The translations under genes and the position numbers were made by a program. From assembly GCF_005222675.1 (NCBI RefSeq), contig NZ_STGE01000004.1, positions 1 to 64,000 of the forward strand: a DNA stretch of 64,000 bases, read 5' to 3'. The notes beneath the pieces were generated by a model. It worked only from the letters and a program-made list of their open reading frames with translations, was not told where the DNA came from and searched no databases. This document shows positions 38,313 to 46,903 of this stretch, piece by piece (the first letter of the stretch is position 1; each line of letters starts with the position of its first letter). Source of the stretch: Mycolicibacterium sp. CR10 (GTDB lineage Bacteria; Actinomycetota; Actinomycetes; Mycobacteriales; Mycobacteriaceae).

Positions 38313-38456
38313 GTCTGACCTCGATTGTGGTGCTCATCACATTCCGCTCCGAGGACTACCCGGGTCGGTCGGAGTCTTAACCCTGCGCAGGTGAGGGGCC
38401 ATTTTCGGGATCGCGGCCGGCGACGGTGCGATGTGATGTTACGAGCGTGTTACCGC

Positions 38457-38462
38457 TATCCT
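38457..38462 (+). promoter_or_regulatory. Probable -10 element of a leaderless promoter
   Basis: TATCCT fits the mycobacterial TANNNT consensus. It ends 6 nt before ATG 38469, so transcription would start at or next to the start codon. Two GTTAC copies lie just upstream (around 38433-38455), possibly a regulator site. There is no ribosome site before the ATG. Confidence 0.45.
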
Positions 38463-38468
38463 CTTCGC

Positions 38469-38813
38469 ATGCGGGACAGTGTGGTCTTCGCCGAGGTCAG
38501 GTCATTGAAGAGCCGGGACCGGTCGGCGAATTTGTCGTCAACAGCGCTCGAGATCCACGTGCGTTCGGTGATGGACCGGGTCGGGACGAGGTACCCGGCG
38601 TTCATCCCCGACGAGCGGCTCGACACCGTCGGCCCGGGTCGCGTGACCACGATGGCCGCCCTCGAGTTGTGCCTGGCCGGGCTGTGGTACCGCGCATCGG
38701 ACGGCTATGTCATCGCCGACCTCGATCTCGTCGAGCGGTTGGCCGAACCGGTCGGGCGGCGCCGGATGCGCGCCATCGGACGGTTCCTCAGGGAGTACCT
38801 CAGCCCCCTATAG
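38469..38813 (+). CDS. Hypothetical 114-aa protein
   Basis: I do not recognise this protein. It is soluble and basic, with no signal or membrane helix. The C-terminal part (about 55-114) is helical, containing TMAALELCLAGLWYRAS and ending GRFLREYLSPL. A leaderless-type promoter upstream supports translation. It is divergent from the lactate permease and its last 6 nt overlap the convergent efflux gene. Confidence 0.62.
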   Translation: MRDSVVFAEVRSLKSRDRSANLSSTALEIHVRSVMDRVGTRYPAFIPDERLDTVGPGRVTTMAALELCLAGLWYRASDGYVIADLDLVERLAEPVGRRRMRAIGRFLREYLSPL

Positions 38814-40058
38814 GCCCGCTGGCGGCTGCGCGTCCAGCTCGCGGAGTGCGGGCAGGAACACCGCGACGATGCCCAGCAGCAGCATCGGCAACGACAGCGC
38901 GAGGAACGTGGCGTGCAGCCCTGCCGCGTCCGCCAGCGGCCCCGCCAGGATCAGCCCGAGCGGTCCCGCGGCGTAGGCCAGCGATCCCATCACCCCGACC
39001 ACCCGGCCGCGCAGGCGCTGCGGCGCGCGGGTCTGCATGACGTAGTTGTAGATCGGCGCGATCGGACCGTAGACGAACCCGACGACCGCACACAGCACCA
39101 GGATGACCGGCAGCGGCGGCAGGAACGCGATGATGGTCATGACCACGCCGAGGGTCAGCACGGCAGTCAGCATCACGGTGCGTCGGCGCATGTACTTCGA
39201 CATCACCGCGTAGCCCAGTGCGCCGATGAGCCCGCCGATGCTCAGCGCCATCAGCACCCAGCCCAGCTGTGCCGGCTCGTTGCGGTCCGTGAAGTACTTG
39301 GGAAACAGCACTGATTCCATGGGCATGTAGAGGCCGGTAGCGGCCAGGTCGACGAACGCCAGCGTGCGCAGCACCCGGTTGTTCCACACGAACTTCAGAC
39401 CCTCGACGATCCCGGCCCACACCCCGTCGGATGCCGCGGACGGATCGGGCCTGCCCGCACCCTCCAGGCGGAGCACCGCGATGGCGACGATGGACAGACC
39501 GAAGGCTCCGGCGGTCACCCACATCGTGTTGACGCCGCCGAGCGTCGCGATCAGCAGACCGCCGATGCCGGGTCCGACGATGTAGGCGAGGTTGAAGACC
39601 GCCTCGTACACGCTGTTGGCGTGGTCCAGGGTCCAGCCGGCCTTGGTGGCCGCCTCGGGCAGCATCGTCTCCCGGGCGGTCATGCCTGCGGGGTCGAAGA
39701 GGGCGCCCAGGGCCGCGAGCCCGGCCAGCACCGCGACGTTGATGGCGTCGGCGCCGAACACCATGGCCAGCACCGGCACCGCAGCGACTGACAGCCCCGA
39801 GAGCGCGTCGGAGATCATCGACACTCGCCTGCGGCCGAGGAAGTCGACGGCGGCCCCGGCGATCAGCGTTGCGGCCAGTAGCGGCAGCGTGCCCGCGATC
39901 GCGACGATCGAGGCGTCCAGCGCGGATCCGGTGCGCTGCAGGACCAGCCAGGGGAACGCGACGATGGAGATGCCGTTGCCCGCCCCCGCCATCAACGCGG
40001 CGAACAGGATCAGCATCATCGGGCCGCGCCTGTTCGTAGGCGCATGGTCTGGCGTCAT
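38808..40058 (-). CDS. tap: Tap-like MFS multidrug efflux pump
   Basis: 416-aa, 12-helix MFS exporter at the place of Rv1258c (Tap), a tetracycline/aminoglycoside efflux pump. The start at 40058 gives the same length as the M. tuberculosis protein; an in-frame start at 40100 would add an atypical leader. Helix 1 contains NGISIVAFPWLVLQRTGSALD in the family pattern (EGDGIVAFPW-like), and the loop motif is DFLGRRRVS. In M. tuberculosis WhiB7 induces it; I did not identify a WhiB7 site here. Confidence 0.87.
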   Translation of the reverse strand: MTPDHAPTNRRGPMMLILFAALMAGAGNGISIVAFPWLVLQRTGSALDASIVAIAGTLPLLAATLIAGAAVDFLGRRRVSMISDALSGLSVAAVPVLAMVFGADAINVAVLAGLAALGALFDPAGMTARETMLPEAATKAGWTLDHANSVYEAVFNLAYIVGPGIGGLLIATLGGVNTMWVTAGAFGLSIVAIAVLRLEGAGRPDPSAASDGVWAGIVEGLKFVWNNRVLRTLAFVDLAATGLYMPMESVLFPKYFTDRNEPAQLGWVLMALSIGGLIGALGYAVMSKYMRRRTVMLTAVLTLGVVMTIIAFLPPLPVILVLCAVVGFVYGPIAPIYNYVMQTRAPQRLRGRVVGVMGSLAYAAGPLGLILAGPLADAAGLHATFLALSLPMLLLGIVAVFLPALRELDAQPPAGL

Positions 40059-40120
40059 GGGATATCGCGGTGAATGTAGCAGCGCAGCGTGCCGCAGCAC
40101 GATCGCTTTTCGTCAGCGCC

Positions 40121-40801
40121 CTACCACTGCGCGGTGACGTTGGTGGCGATCTGATCGGCGATCTTCAGCGCGGTGTCGGCAGGGTCGGCGCTGCAGGTGT
40201 TGACGTCGACGATGACGTTGTTGCGGTGCACCAGCGCGCGCCCACAGCCCCAGCCGGGGGCGGCGGCGTCCTGTTGGGTGGCGACGACGCTCAGCGCGCC
40301 GTTGGCGTTGGTGATCTCGCCGACGGTCCACTGCGACCCGCTCTGAGTGTGGGTGTACTGGTGACAGGCCGGCCACTGTTCGGCGGAGGCCTGGAAAAAT
40401 TCTGCTGCTTTCTCCAGGTACGGGAACAGCACCACCGACTGCTTGAGGTAGTGCTTGAAGTCGTCCCCGTCGTTGAGGCTCTCATCGCGCTCGGCCCGGT
40501 ATCCACTGTTCGCGTACACCTGCAGTTCCGCCGCGCCGTCGATCGCGAGGCACTCCGGCGGCGCCATGATGGCGCTGTGGTCCGACATCGACGTCTGGGA
40601 CTCGGTGACCATCAACGCGGTCGCTCCCATCGTTGCCGCTGCCTGTTCGGGACTCAGAAGCAACCCCGTCAACTCCCGTTCCACGAGGGGACGGGGGATC
40701 ATCGTTCGGGTGGGCGTCGGTGATGACGCGTTGCTTATCGAGTAGCCGCAGCCAGTGGCCAGAAGGCAGAGGCTTGCAATGGCAAGCGCTGATCGTCGCA
40801 T
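40121..40801 (-). CDS. Lipoprotein with PknH-like extracellular sensor domain
   Basis: 226-aa lipoprotein. Lipobox ATGC is at about residue 18, followed by a Ser/Pro/Thr linker. The globular domain has four Cys (PPECLA, WPACHQ, GWGCGR, NTCSAD) in the pattern of the PknH C-terminal sensor domain, which forms two disulfides. It lacks the kinase, like LppH-type proteins. It may bind a ligand at the cell surface. ATG 40801 gives a standard signal peptide. Confidence 0.83.
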   Translation of the reverse strand: MRRSALAIASLCLLATGCGYSISNASSPTPTRTMIPRPLVERELTGLLLSPEQAAATMGATALMVTESQTSMSDHSAIMAPPECLAIDGAAELQVYANSGYRAERDESLNDGDDFKHYLKQSVVLFPYLEKAAEFFQASAEQWPACHQYTHTQSGSQWTVGEITNANGALSVVATQQDAAAPGWGCGRALVHRNNVIVDVNTCSADPADTALKIADQIATNVTAQW

Positions 40802-40927
40802 GTGCTCTCCCACAGTCCAGCCCGGTCGAGAAATCAATGGTGCGGCAATGCCGTCGACCGTCACGTGAGGGAAAGGGTGTTTCGTGGTAACGATGAACGG
40901 CCTTCTTGGTAACGAATCGCTGACGCC

Positions 40928-41785
40928 GTGGACCAGAGTGGACGTGTGAAGCTGCCGCACCCCCGCACCGGGGAACTGTTCGATTCGCCGGTCCTTCCCG
41001 GCGCCGGATGGCCGGGCGACCCGGCGACGACGCGCACCGCGGTTGCCGCGACGCCCGCGCAGGTGACGGCGTTGGCGGCGGCGGCGCGCACTGTCGAGCA
41101 GGTCGAGGCCGAGGTGTCGATGTGCCGCGCCTGCCCCCGGCTGGTGCAGTGGCGCGAAGAGGTCGCCGCAAAAAGCCTGGCCAAGCGCAAGTCCTATGCC
41201 GACCAACCGTATTGGGGCAGGCCCGCGCCCGGCTTCGGTTCGGTGCGTCCGCGGGTGATGGTCGTGGGACTCGCCCCGGCTGCCCACGGCGCCAACCGAA
41301 CGGGACGGGTCTTCACCGGTGATCGGTCGGGCGATTTCCTGTTCGGGTCGCTGTACCGCAGCGGGCTGGCCAACCAGCCGGACTGCACCGACAGCGCGGA
41401 CGGGTTGGTGCTCAACGACGTTCGCGTGGTCGCGGCGGTCCGGTGCGCGCCGCCGGGCAATGCGCCGACGCCGGCCGAACGCAGCGACTGCGCGCCGTGG
41501 TTGGACGCCGAATGGCGCCTCACGGGTGCCGACGTGCGGGTGATCGTCGCACTGGGCGGGTTCGCGTGGCAGGCGGCCCTGGCGATGATCCGTCGAACGG
41601 GTGGTTCGGTGGGGACGCCGGCGCCGAAGTTCGGCCACGGCGTGACCGCGGCGTTGAGCACGCCGGCCGGTGTGGTGCAACTGCTCGGGTGCTATCACCC
41701 CAGCCAGCAGAACACCTTCACCGGCAGGCTGACCCCGGCCATGATCGACGACGTCTTCGCCACCGCCTTGGCGATTTCGGGGTAG
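40928..41785 (+). CDS. udgB: Type 5 uracil-DNA glycosylase
   Basis: 285-aa Rv1259-like UdgB. Four Cys (66, 69, 173, 188) are placed to hold a 4Fe-4S cluster. The active-site motif [14 protein letters not shown] (about 114-127) and [12 protein letters not shown] near 250 are the family signatures. It excises uracil, hypoxanthine and other deaminated bases, suiting a high-GC genome prone to cytosine deamination. GTG start; GTG 40946 is an alternative. Confidence 0.92.
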   Translation: MDQSGRVKLPHPRTGELFDSPVLPGAGWPGDPATTRTAVAATPAQVTALAAAARTVEQVEAEVSMCRACPRLVQWREEVAAKSLAKRKSYADQPYWGRPAPGFGSVRPRVMVVGLAPAAHGANRTGRVFTGDRSGDFLFGSLYRSGLANQPDCTDSADGLVLNDVRVVAAVRCAPPGNAPTPAERSDCAPWLDAEWRLTGADVRVIVALGGFAWQAALAMIRRTGGSVGTPAPKFGHGVTAALSTPAGVVQLLGCYHPSQQNTFTGRLTPAMIDDVFATALAISG

Positions 41786-41860
41786 TTGGTCACGCTGTGC
41801 GCGACGAACGACACCCGAATCGCCGGGAACGAGCGGCCGCCGTTCGGCGTTGACCCTTCA

Positions 41861-42910
41861 ATGCGTCTTTCTGTTCTCGATCTCGTCCCCGTGCGCTCCG
41901 ACCAGAGCACCTCCGATGCCCTGGCCGCGACCACGCGGCTGGCCCAGACGGCCGACCGGCTCGGCTACACCCGCTACTGGATCGCCGAGCACCACAACAT
42001 GGCCGCGGTAGCGGCCACCAGCCCGCCCGTGCTGATCGCCCATCTCGCCGCGCATACGTCGGCGTTGCGGCTCGGTTCGGGGGGCGTGATGCTGCCCAAC
42101 CACGCGCCGCTGGCCGTCGCCGAGCAGTTCGCACTGCTGGAAGCCGCGCATCCGGGACGCATCGACCTGGGCATCGGGCGCGCACCCGGCTCCGACCCGG
42201 TGACGTCGATGGCGCTGCGCGGTGCGGCGGGCCGCGACGACCGCGATATCGAGGCGTTCCCCGAGTACCTCGACGACGTGATGGCGCTGATGGGCGCCAA
42301 CGGCGTGCGGGTAGCGCTGCCGCGCGACCTGATGCGCGACAACTACATCCTCAAGGCGACCCCGGCCGCCGCCAGTGTGCCCACGCTGTGGCTGCTCGGC
42401 TCGTCGATGTACTCGGCGCGGCTGGCCGCGGCCAAGGGGTTGCCGTACGTGTTCGCCCACCACTTCTCGGGTGAGGGCACCGCGGAGGCGTTACGGATCT
42501 ACCGCGACGAATTCCGTCCGAGCGACCTGGCATCCGAACCGGTGACATTCCTGACCGTCAACGCCGCGGTGGCTGAAACCCGCGACGAGGCAATGCGTTT
42601 GATCCTGCCGAACCTGCAGATGATGGGTCGGCTGCGCACAGGTCAGCCGTTGGGGCCGCTCGACCTCGTCGAGGACGCCGAACAGCAACAGGTCAGCCCA
42701 CGCGCCCAGGCCGTCGTCGATGCGGGTCTGCGTCAGGCCGTGGTGGGCTCACCCGCGGAGGCGGCCGACCAACTGCACGCGCTGGCGGCGAAGTTCGACG
42801 TCGACGAGGTGATGATCAACCCGGTCGCGTCGGCGTACCGGGGCACCGACCCGGCTAGCTCGCCGGGCCGCGAAACCACGCTGGAGCTGGTGGCCAAGGA
42901 ACTGTTCTAG
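41861..42910 (+). CDS. Luciferase-like monooxygenase (LLM)
   Basis: 349-aa TIM-barrel flavin (FMN or F420) dependent enzyme. The opening LSVLDLVPVRSDQS, RYWIAEHHN near 45-53 and the segment RIDLGIGRAPGSD are typical of the LLM subgroup with single-chain alkanal-monooxygenase-like proteins. Substrate unknown. ATG 41861 opens the conserved sequence. It overlaps the end of the convergent gene by 4 nt. M. tuberculosis has an unrelated FAD oxidoreductase (Rv1260) here. Confidence 0.87.
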   Translation: MRLSVLDLVPVRSDQSTSDALAATTRLAQTADRLGYTRYWIAEHHNMAAVAATSPPVLIAHLAAHTSALRLGSGGVMLPNHAPLAVAEQFALLEAAHPGRIDLGIGRAPGSDPVTSMALRGAAGRDDRDIEAFPEYLDDVMALMGANGVRVALPRDLMRDNYILKATPAAASVPTLWLLGSSMYSARLAAAKGLPYVFAHHFSGEGTAEALRIYRDEFRPSDLASEPVTFLTVNAAVAETRDEAMRLILPNLQMMGRLRTGQPLGPLDLVEDAEQQQVSPRAQAVVDAGLRQAVVGSPAEAADQLHALAAKFDVDEVMINPVASAYRGTDPASSPGRETTLELVAKELF

Positions 42911-43365
42911 GCCTTCGGCGTCAGCCTGACGACCGGTATCGGGCGCGTCGTCCGCTTCTGATAGCCGTTGTAGCGGTCCGAGTTCCCTTTGTTCACCAAT
43001 GCCCAGATCCGGGCGTAGTCGGGGTCATCGGGCAGCACAGGCTTAGCTGTCACCGCGAATCTCTTTGGGCCGACGTTGATCTCGATGTCCGGGTTGGCCT
43101 TCAGGTTGTGATACCAACCGGGGGCCTTCGGGTCTCCGCCTTTGGACGCGACGACGAGATAGTCCCCGCGGTCGGGGAAGTAGGACAGCGTGTTCGTGCG
43201 TTGCGCGCCGGTCTTGGCGCCCACCGTGTGCAGAAGAAGGTGGGGTGCCACCCCGGGCAGGGGTAGGCGATGGCCGATCCGTCCGTCGGTGCTCTTGTAG
43301 ATCTTGTCGTGCACCATCAGCAGCCGATACCCGATGTTCTGTTCGATCCACAGCCCGATGCCCAT
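42907..43365 (-). CDS. Deazaflavin (F420)-dependent nitroreductase-family protein
   Basis: 152-aa Rv1261c-like protein of the DDN/DUF385 split-barrel family. The motif LLLHTVGAKTGAQRTNTLSYF and DYLVVASKGGDPKAPGWYHNL (given as parts of the family signature) mark the F420-binding barrel. Such proteins reduce quinones or nitro compounds with F420H2. ATG 43365 is 4 nt after the HIT gene's stop codon, so the pair is coupled. Confidence 0.87.
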   Translation of the reverse strand: MGIGLWIEQNIGYRLLMVHDKIYKSTDGRIGHRLPLPGVAPHLLLHTVGAKTGAQRTNTLSYFPDRGDYLVVASKGGDPKAPGWYHNLKANPDIEINVGPKRFAVTAKPVLPDDPDYARIWALVNKGNSDRYNGYQKRTTRPIPVVRLTPKA

Positions 43366-43369
43366 GCTC

Positions 43370-43807
43370 TCAATCCTTGTCGCCGGCGTCGATCTTCGCC
43401 AGTGCCTCCCGCAGGACCCGGCCGGATTCCTCGCGGTCCGGGTCCCGTCGCAGGACCATTCCCTTGGCGAAGGAGAGCTTGTCGCCCTGGCGGCGTGGCA
43501 CCACGTGCAGGTGGATGTGGAACACGGACTGGAACGCCGGTTTGCCGTCGTTGATGGCGATGTTGTTGCCGTCGGCGTGCAGGCCCGAGTTGCGGGCGGC
43601 CTTGGCGATGCGCTGCCCGAGGGTCGCCATGCCGGCGACAATTTCCGGTGGTGTGTCGGTCAGGTCGACGGTATGACGCTTCGGGATTACCAGGGTGTGG
43701 CCCCGGGTGAACGGGCGGATGTCGAGGATGGCGAGGTACTCGTCGTCCTCGTGGATCCGGATGGCAGGGGCCTCGCCGCCGACGATGGCGCAGAACACGC
43801 AGGACAT
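43370..43807 (-). CDS. HIT-domain nucleotide hydrolase/transferase
   Basis: 145-aa Rv1262c-like HIT protein. The catalytic triad HIHLHVVP lies near 97-104. Cys3 and Cys6 (CVFC) plus a downstream His are a likely Zn site. The family hydrolyses dinucleoside polyphosphates or aminoacyl-/AMP-linked substrates. It is the first gene of a unit with the F420-dependent protein. Confidence 0.92.
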   Translation of the reverse strand: MSCVFCAIVGGEAPAIRIHEDDEYLAILDIRPFTRGHTLVIPKRHTVDLTDTPPEIVAGMATLGQRIAKAARNSGLHADGNNIAINDGKPAFQSVFHIHLHVVPRRQGDKLSFAKGMVLRRDPDREESGRVLREALAKIDAGDKD

Positions 43808-43827
43808 GCCGCCACGCTAGCGGGTGC

Positions 43828-44301
43828 TCAGTTCACGTTCTCCTTCGCCCATTCGCTCATTCGGCGGTCCCGCTCCTCGGGCGAGACGTCCTCGATGCGC
43901 GTCACCAGGGTCCACCGGATACCGAAGGGATCAGCGATCGAAGCGAACCGGTCGCCAGTCGCGAAGTCCTGCGGCTGTTCTCGGACGGCCGCCCCTGCCT
44001 TCTTCGCCCTCGCCACCACGCCGTCGACGTCGTCGCAGTACAGCGCCATCGAATACGTGACGACATCGTCGCGGGCGTCGGGCGCGGCGATCTTGTACGC
44101 CTCGGCAGGGTCGCCGAGCTGCAAGCGGCCGTTGCCGAAATTCAGTTCGGCGTGCGCGACGCTACCGTCGGGTCCGTCCATCTTCTCGACCAGCGTGGCG
44201 CCGAACACCGATGTGTAGAACTCGATCGCGGCCGACGCTCCGTTGATGCACAGGAATGGCGTCAGGCTGGTGTATCCCGGGGGAATAGGTTCAACAGTCA
44301 T
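43828..44301 (-). CDS. VOC (glyoxalase/bleomycin-resistance) family protein
   Basis: 157-aa protein with two beta-alpha-beta-beta-beta modules. TPFLCINGASAAIEFYTSVFGA opens the domain; ADPFGIRWTL near the end is typical of PhnB-like VOC proteins. The metal-dependent reaction is unknown. Start is 26 nt from the divergent AraC regulator, so that regulator may control it. No counterpart is at this place in M. tuberculosis, where amiB2 occurs. Confidence 0.86.
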   Translation of the reverse strand: MTVEPIPPGYTSLTPFLCINGASAAIEFYTSVFGATLVEKMDGPDGSVAHAELNFGNGRLQLGDPAEAYKIAAPDARDDVVTYSMALYCDDVDGVVARAKKAGAAVREQPQDFATGDRFASIADPFGIRWTLVTRIEDVSPEERDRRMSEWAKENVN

Positions 44302-44327
44302 ACCGGCGAGTCTCGTAGCCTCTCGTC

Positions 44328-45167
44328 ATGGGCGCTTGGAAAAACACGACAGGCGATCCGCCCACGCGGGGTGTGGTCGGTCGTCCCAGCGCCTCGTCCG
44401 CGTATGACCTGCAGCGGTGGGCGCCAAGCGATGACACGGGGCAGTTCGTCGAACATTTCTGGTCCGTGTCGTGGGATCTGCGCGGACAGCGACCGTTCGA
44501 CAGCGCCGTGATCACGTTTCCCTCGATTCACCTCACCCACGAGTGGGGTGAAGATGGTGCGCGGCATGGCTTTCCGTTGCCCAACACGCTGGTCCACGGA
44601 GTCGTCGAGCAGGTCTTCCGCACCACTATCAGCGAGCGGGGTTCCGTGGTGGGGGCGCGCTTTCGGCCGGGCGGTTTCACCGCGAGATTCGGTGGCGATG
44701 CATCGACGATGACGGGACGCGTCCGACCCGTCAGTGACGAGCTGTTCGGTGCGCCGGTTGATCTCGACGATGAGGTGGACGGTGCCGCTGCGCAGCTGGA
44801 TCGGCTCATCGCCCGTGTCGGCGGACCCGATCCGACCTATGAGGCACTGACGTCTCTCGTGGACCGGATGCGTGATGACAGCCGGCTTCATCGGGTGGAA
44901 CAGGTGATGGCCCACTCGCCGTGGAGTTTGCGCACCACCCAGCGGGTGTTCCGGCGCTACGTGGGGGTGCCGGTGAAGTGGGTGCTGTGCCGTTACCGGT
45001 TGCAGAACGCTGCCCTGGAGATCGAGACCCAGCCTGAAGTCGACTTCGCCGAGCTGGCGGTACGGCTGGGCTGGTATGACCAGGCTCACTTCATCAACGA
45101 CTTCCGCTCGATGTTGGGCGCCACCCCGGTGGAGTACGCCGCCGCCTACAGCGAGGTCAGCCGGTGA
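44328..45167 (+). CDS. AraC-family transcriptional regulator
   Basis: 279-aa regulator. The N-terminal ligand domain (DUF6597-like, about 22-130) is followed by a C-terminal double HTH (about 180-270), with LRTTQRVFRRYVGVPVKWVL and the second helix region AVRLGWYDQAHFINDFRSMLG as family marks. Divergent to the VOC gene. The last 11 nt overlap the convergent glycosylase gene. Confidence 0.88.
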   Translation: MGAWKNTTGDPPTRGVVGRPSASSAYDLQRWAPSDDTGQFVEHFWSVSWDLRGQRPFDSAVITFPSIHLTHEWGEDGARHGFPLPNTLVHGVVEQVFRTTISERGSVVGARFRPGGFTARFGGDASTMTGRVRPVSDELFGAPVDLDDEVDGAAAQLDRLIARVGGPDPTYEALTSLVDRMRDDSRLHRVEQVMAHSPWSLRTTQRVFRRYVGVPVKWVLCRYRLQNAALEIETQPEVDFAELAVRLGWYDQAHFINDFRSMLGATPVEYAAAYSEVSR

Positions 45168-45651
45168 GTACCTCGCGCCACGCCGCCAGCTTGGCTTCGA
45201 AGCGCTGCGTGTGCGCCGGGCTGGTCGACGGCAGCGTCGTGTACCGCGACGGGTGCGCCGCGGTGACGAGTCGACGGTAGTTGCGTTCGGCGGCTGCTCC
45301 GTTGAAGCACACGGTGGCGATCGTCGGGTGAGCGGCGAACAGAGTGCCGAAGTCGTTGGCCACCATGCTTTCCGGCTCGACCGCCGAATCCAGACTGCCC
45401 TTTCGTCGGCATGACCGCAGGACGTCCCATACCGCGACGCCGGCAGTGGTCAGCGCCGCAGTGCGGTCGCCGTAAGGGGCTGCCGGGTCGAACCCGAAGA
45501 GCTCGCCGGTGATGCGCCAGAACGCGTTGCGCGGGTGCGCGTAGTACTGGTGTGCATCCAGTGACGCCACGCCGGGCATGTTGCCAAGAATCAGGATCCG
45601 TGCGCCCGGCGTGATGATGGGCGGGAACCCCTGCAGGATCGGCGACGTCAC
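45157..45651 (-). CDS. Family 6 UDG-like DNA glycosylase (hypoxanthine-DNA glycosylase type)
   Basis: 164-aa protein of the MUG/HDG-like branch. The motif [20 protein letters not shown] (about 23-42) followed by AFW matches family 6 GSMPGxxSL and NxFW motifs. [10 protein letters not shown] near 140 is the second active-site motif. It probably removes hypoxanthine, or other deaminated or mispaired bases. Thus a second glycosylase of another family lies about 4 kb from udgB. Confidence 0.85.
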   Translation of the reverse strand: MTSPILQGFPPIITPGARILILGNMPGVASLDAHQYYAHPRNAFWRITGELFGFDPAAPYGDRTAALTTAGVAVWDVLRSCRRKGSLDSAVEPESMVANDFGTLFAAHPTIATVCFNGAAAERNYRRLVTAAHPSRYTTLPSTSPAHTQRFEAKLAAWREVLTG

Positions 45652-45682
45652 CGTTCGTGTTTACCTCAAGTACGTTGGGCAC

Positions 45683-46810
45683 GTGGCCGACGATTTCGAT
45701 CTCGAGGCATCCGGGCTGCTCGACGGGCTCGAAGGTACGGCGCGGGACGAGCGCGCCGAGCTGATTCCGTGGCTGCTCGAACGGGGCGTCAGCGTCGAGC
45801 AGATCCGTGGCACGTCCGCACCGATGATGCTCGCATCGCGCCGCGTCATCGGGGACGACGGTGAATACGTCTCCGCGCGCGCGGCAGCGGAGAAATCCGG
45901 CGTCGATCTGGAGCTGTTCCAGCGGATTCAACATGCGATGGGATTGCCCCGGGTGGAGGACCCGGACGCCGCCGTGTTTCTGCGTGCCGATGCCGAGGGG
46001 GCCAAGTTCACCCGCAGCTTCCTCGACGCGGGCATCAGCCCCGACGAACTGCTGCAGATCACCCGGCTGCTCGGCGATGGGCTGTCCCGAGCAGCCGAGG
46101 CGATGCGCCACGCGGCGCTGGCCGCCGTGATGCGCCCGGGGGCAACCGAATTGGAGATCGCCGAGGCGTCGGAGGTGCTCGTCGCGAAATTGGCGCCGGA
46201 GCTCGGACCGATGATCCAGGACGTACTCCTGCTGCAGTTGCGTCACGCCATCGAGACGGAGGCCATCAACGCGACGGAGCGGGCCGAGGGCCAGCACCTG
46301 CCCGGTGCAAGGCTGGTCACCATCGCCTTCGCCGACCTTGTCGGGTTCACCCGGCTCGGTGAGGCGGTGCCGCCGGAGGATCTCGAGCAGTTGTCACAGC
46401 GACTGGCGGATCTGACCCGTGAGTTCGCAACGGCGCCGGTGCGTTTCATCAAGACGATCGGCGACGAAGTCATGCTGGTCAGCACAGACCCCATCCCGCT
46501 GCTCGATGCCGTGATGCAACTCGTGGACGCCACCGAAGACGCGGAGAACTTCCCAAGCCTGCGAGTCGGTGTCGCCACCGGTATGGCGGTGAGCCGGGCG
46601 GGGGACTGGTTCGGCAGCCCCGTGAATCTCGCCGCCCGGGTCACGGGTGCGGCCAGACCGGGCACGGTTCTGGTGTCCGAGGCGACGCGGGAGGCGATCG
46701 GCGACGACCAAGGATTTACGTGGTCGTTCGCGGGTGCACGACGCCTGAAGGGGATCAAGTCGGATACAAAGCTCTTCCGGGCGCGCAGGGCGCCGGCCGA
46801 GTCGAAGTAG
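45683..46810 (+). CDS. Class III adenylate cyclase, Rv1264-like pH-sensing type
   Basis: 375-aa cyclase. An autoinhibitory N-terminal helical domain (about 1-190) precedes the catalytic domain (about 210-370). Catalytic residues are all present: Asp218 and Asp261 for metal, Lys257 and Asp308 for adenine, Asn315 and Arg319 for transition state ([10 protein letters not shown]). It makes cAMP, and the M. tuberculosis orthologue is activated at acid pH. GTG 45683 is chosen because it aligns with the Rv1264 start; upstream sequence is antisense to the glycosylase gene. Confidence 0.92.
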   Translation: MADDFDLEASGLLDGLEGTARDERAELIPWLLERGVSVEQIRGTSAPMMLASRRVIGDDGEYVSARAAAEKSGVDLELFQRIQHAMGLPRVEDPDAAVFLRADAEGAKFTRSFLDAGISPDELLQITRLLGDGLSRAAEAMRHAALAAVMRPGATELEIAEASEVLVAKLAPELGPMIQDVLLLQLRHAIETEAINATERAEGQHLPGARLVTIAFADLVGFTRLGEAVPPEDLEQLSQRLADLTREFATAPVRFIKTIGDEVMLVSTDPIPLLDAVMQLVDATEDAENFPSLRVGVATGMAVSRAGDWFGSPVNLAARVTGAARPGTVLVSEATREAIGDDQGFTWSFAGARRLKGIKSDTKLFRARRAPAESK

Positions 46811-46903
46811 GTCAACGCTCCTCTGTCACTTTGGCCAGTCGTCTTCGCGGGTGGGTCGTCACCCCGGGCGAGACATGCTGCCGAAGACCACCACGGCCCG
46901 TGA

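Noticed and set aside
46811..46903. Gap between convergent cyclase and copper ATPase genes checked for a family A hairpin
   Set aside because: No matching arm sequence; only weak GC-rich pairing.
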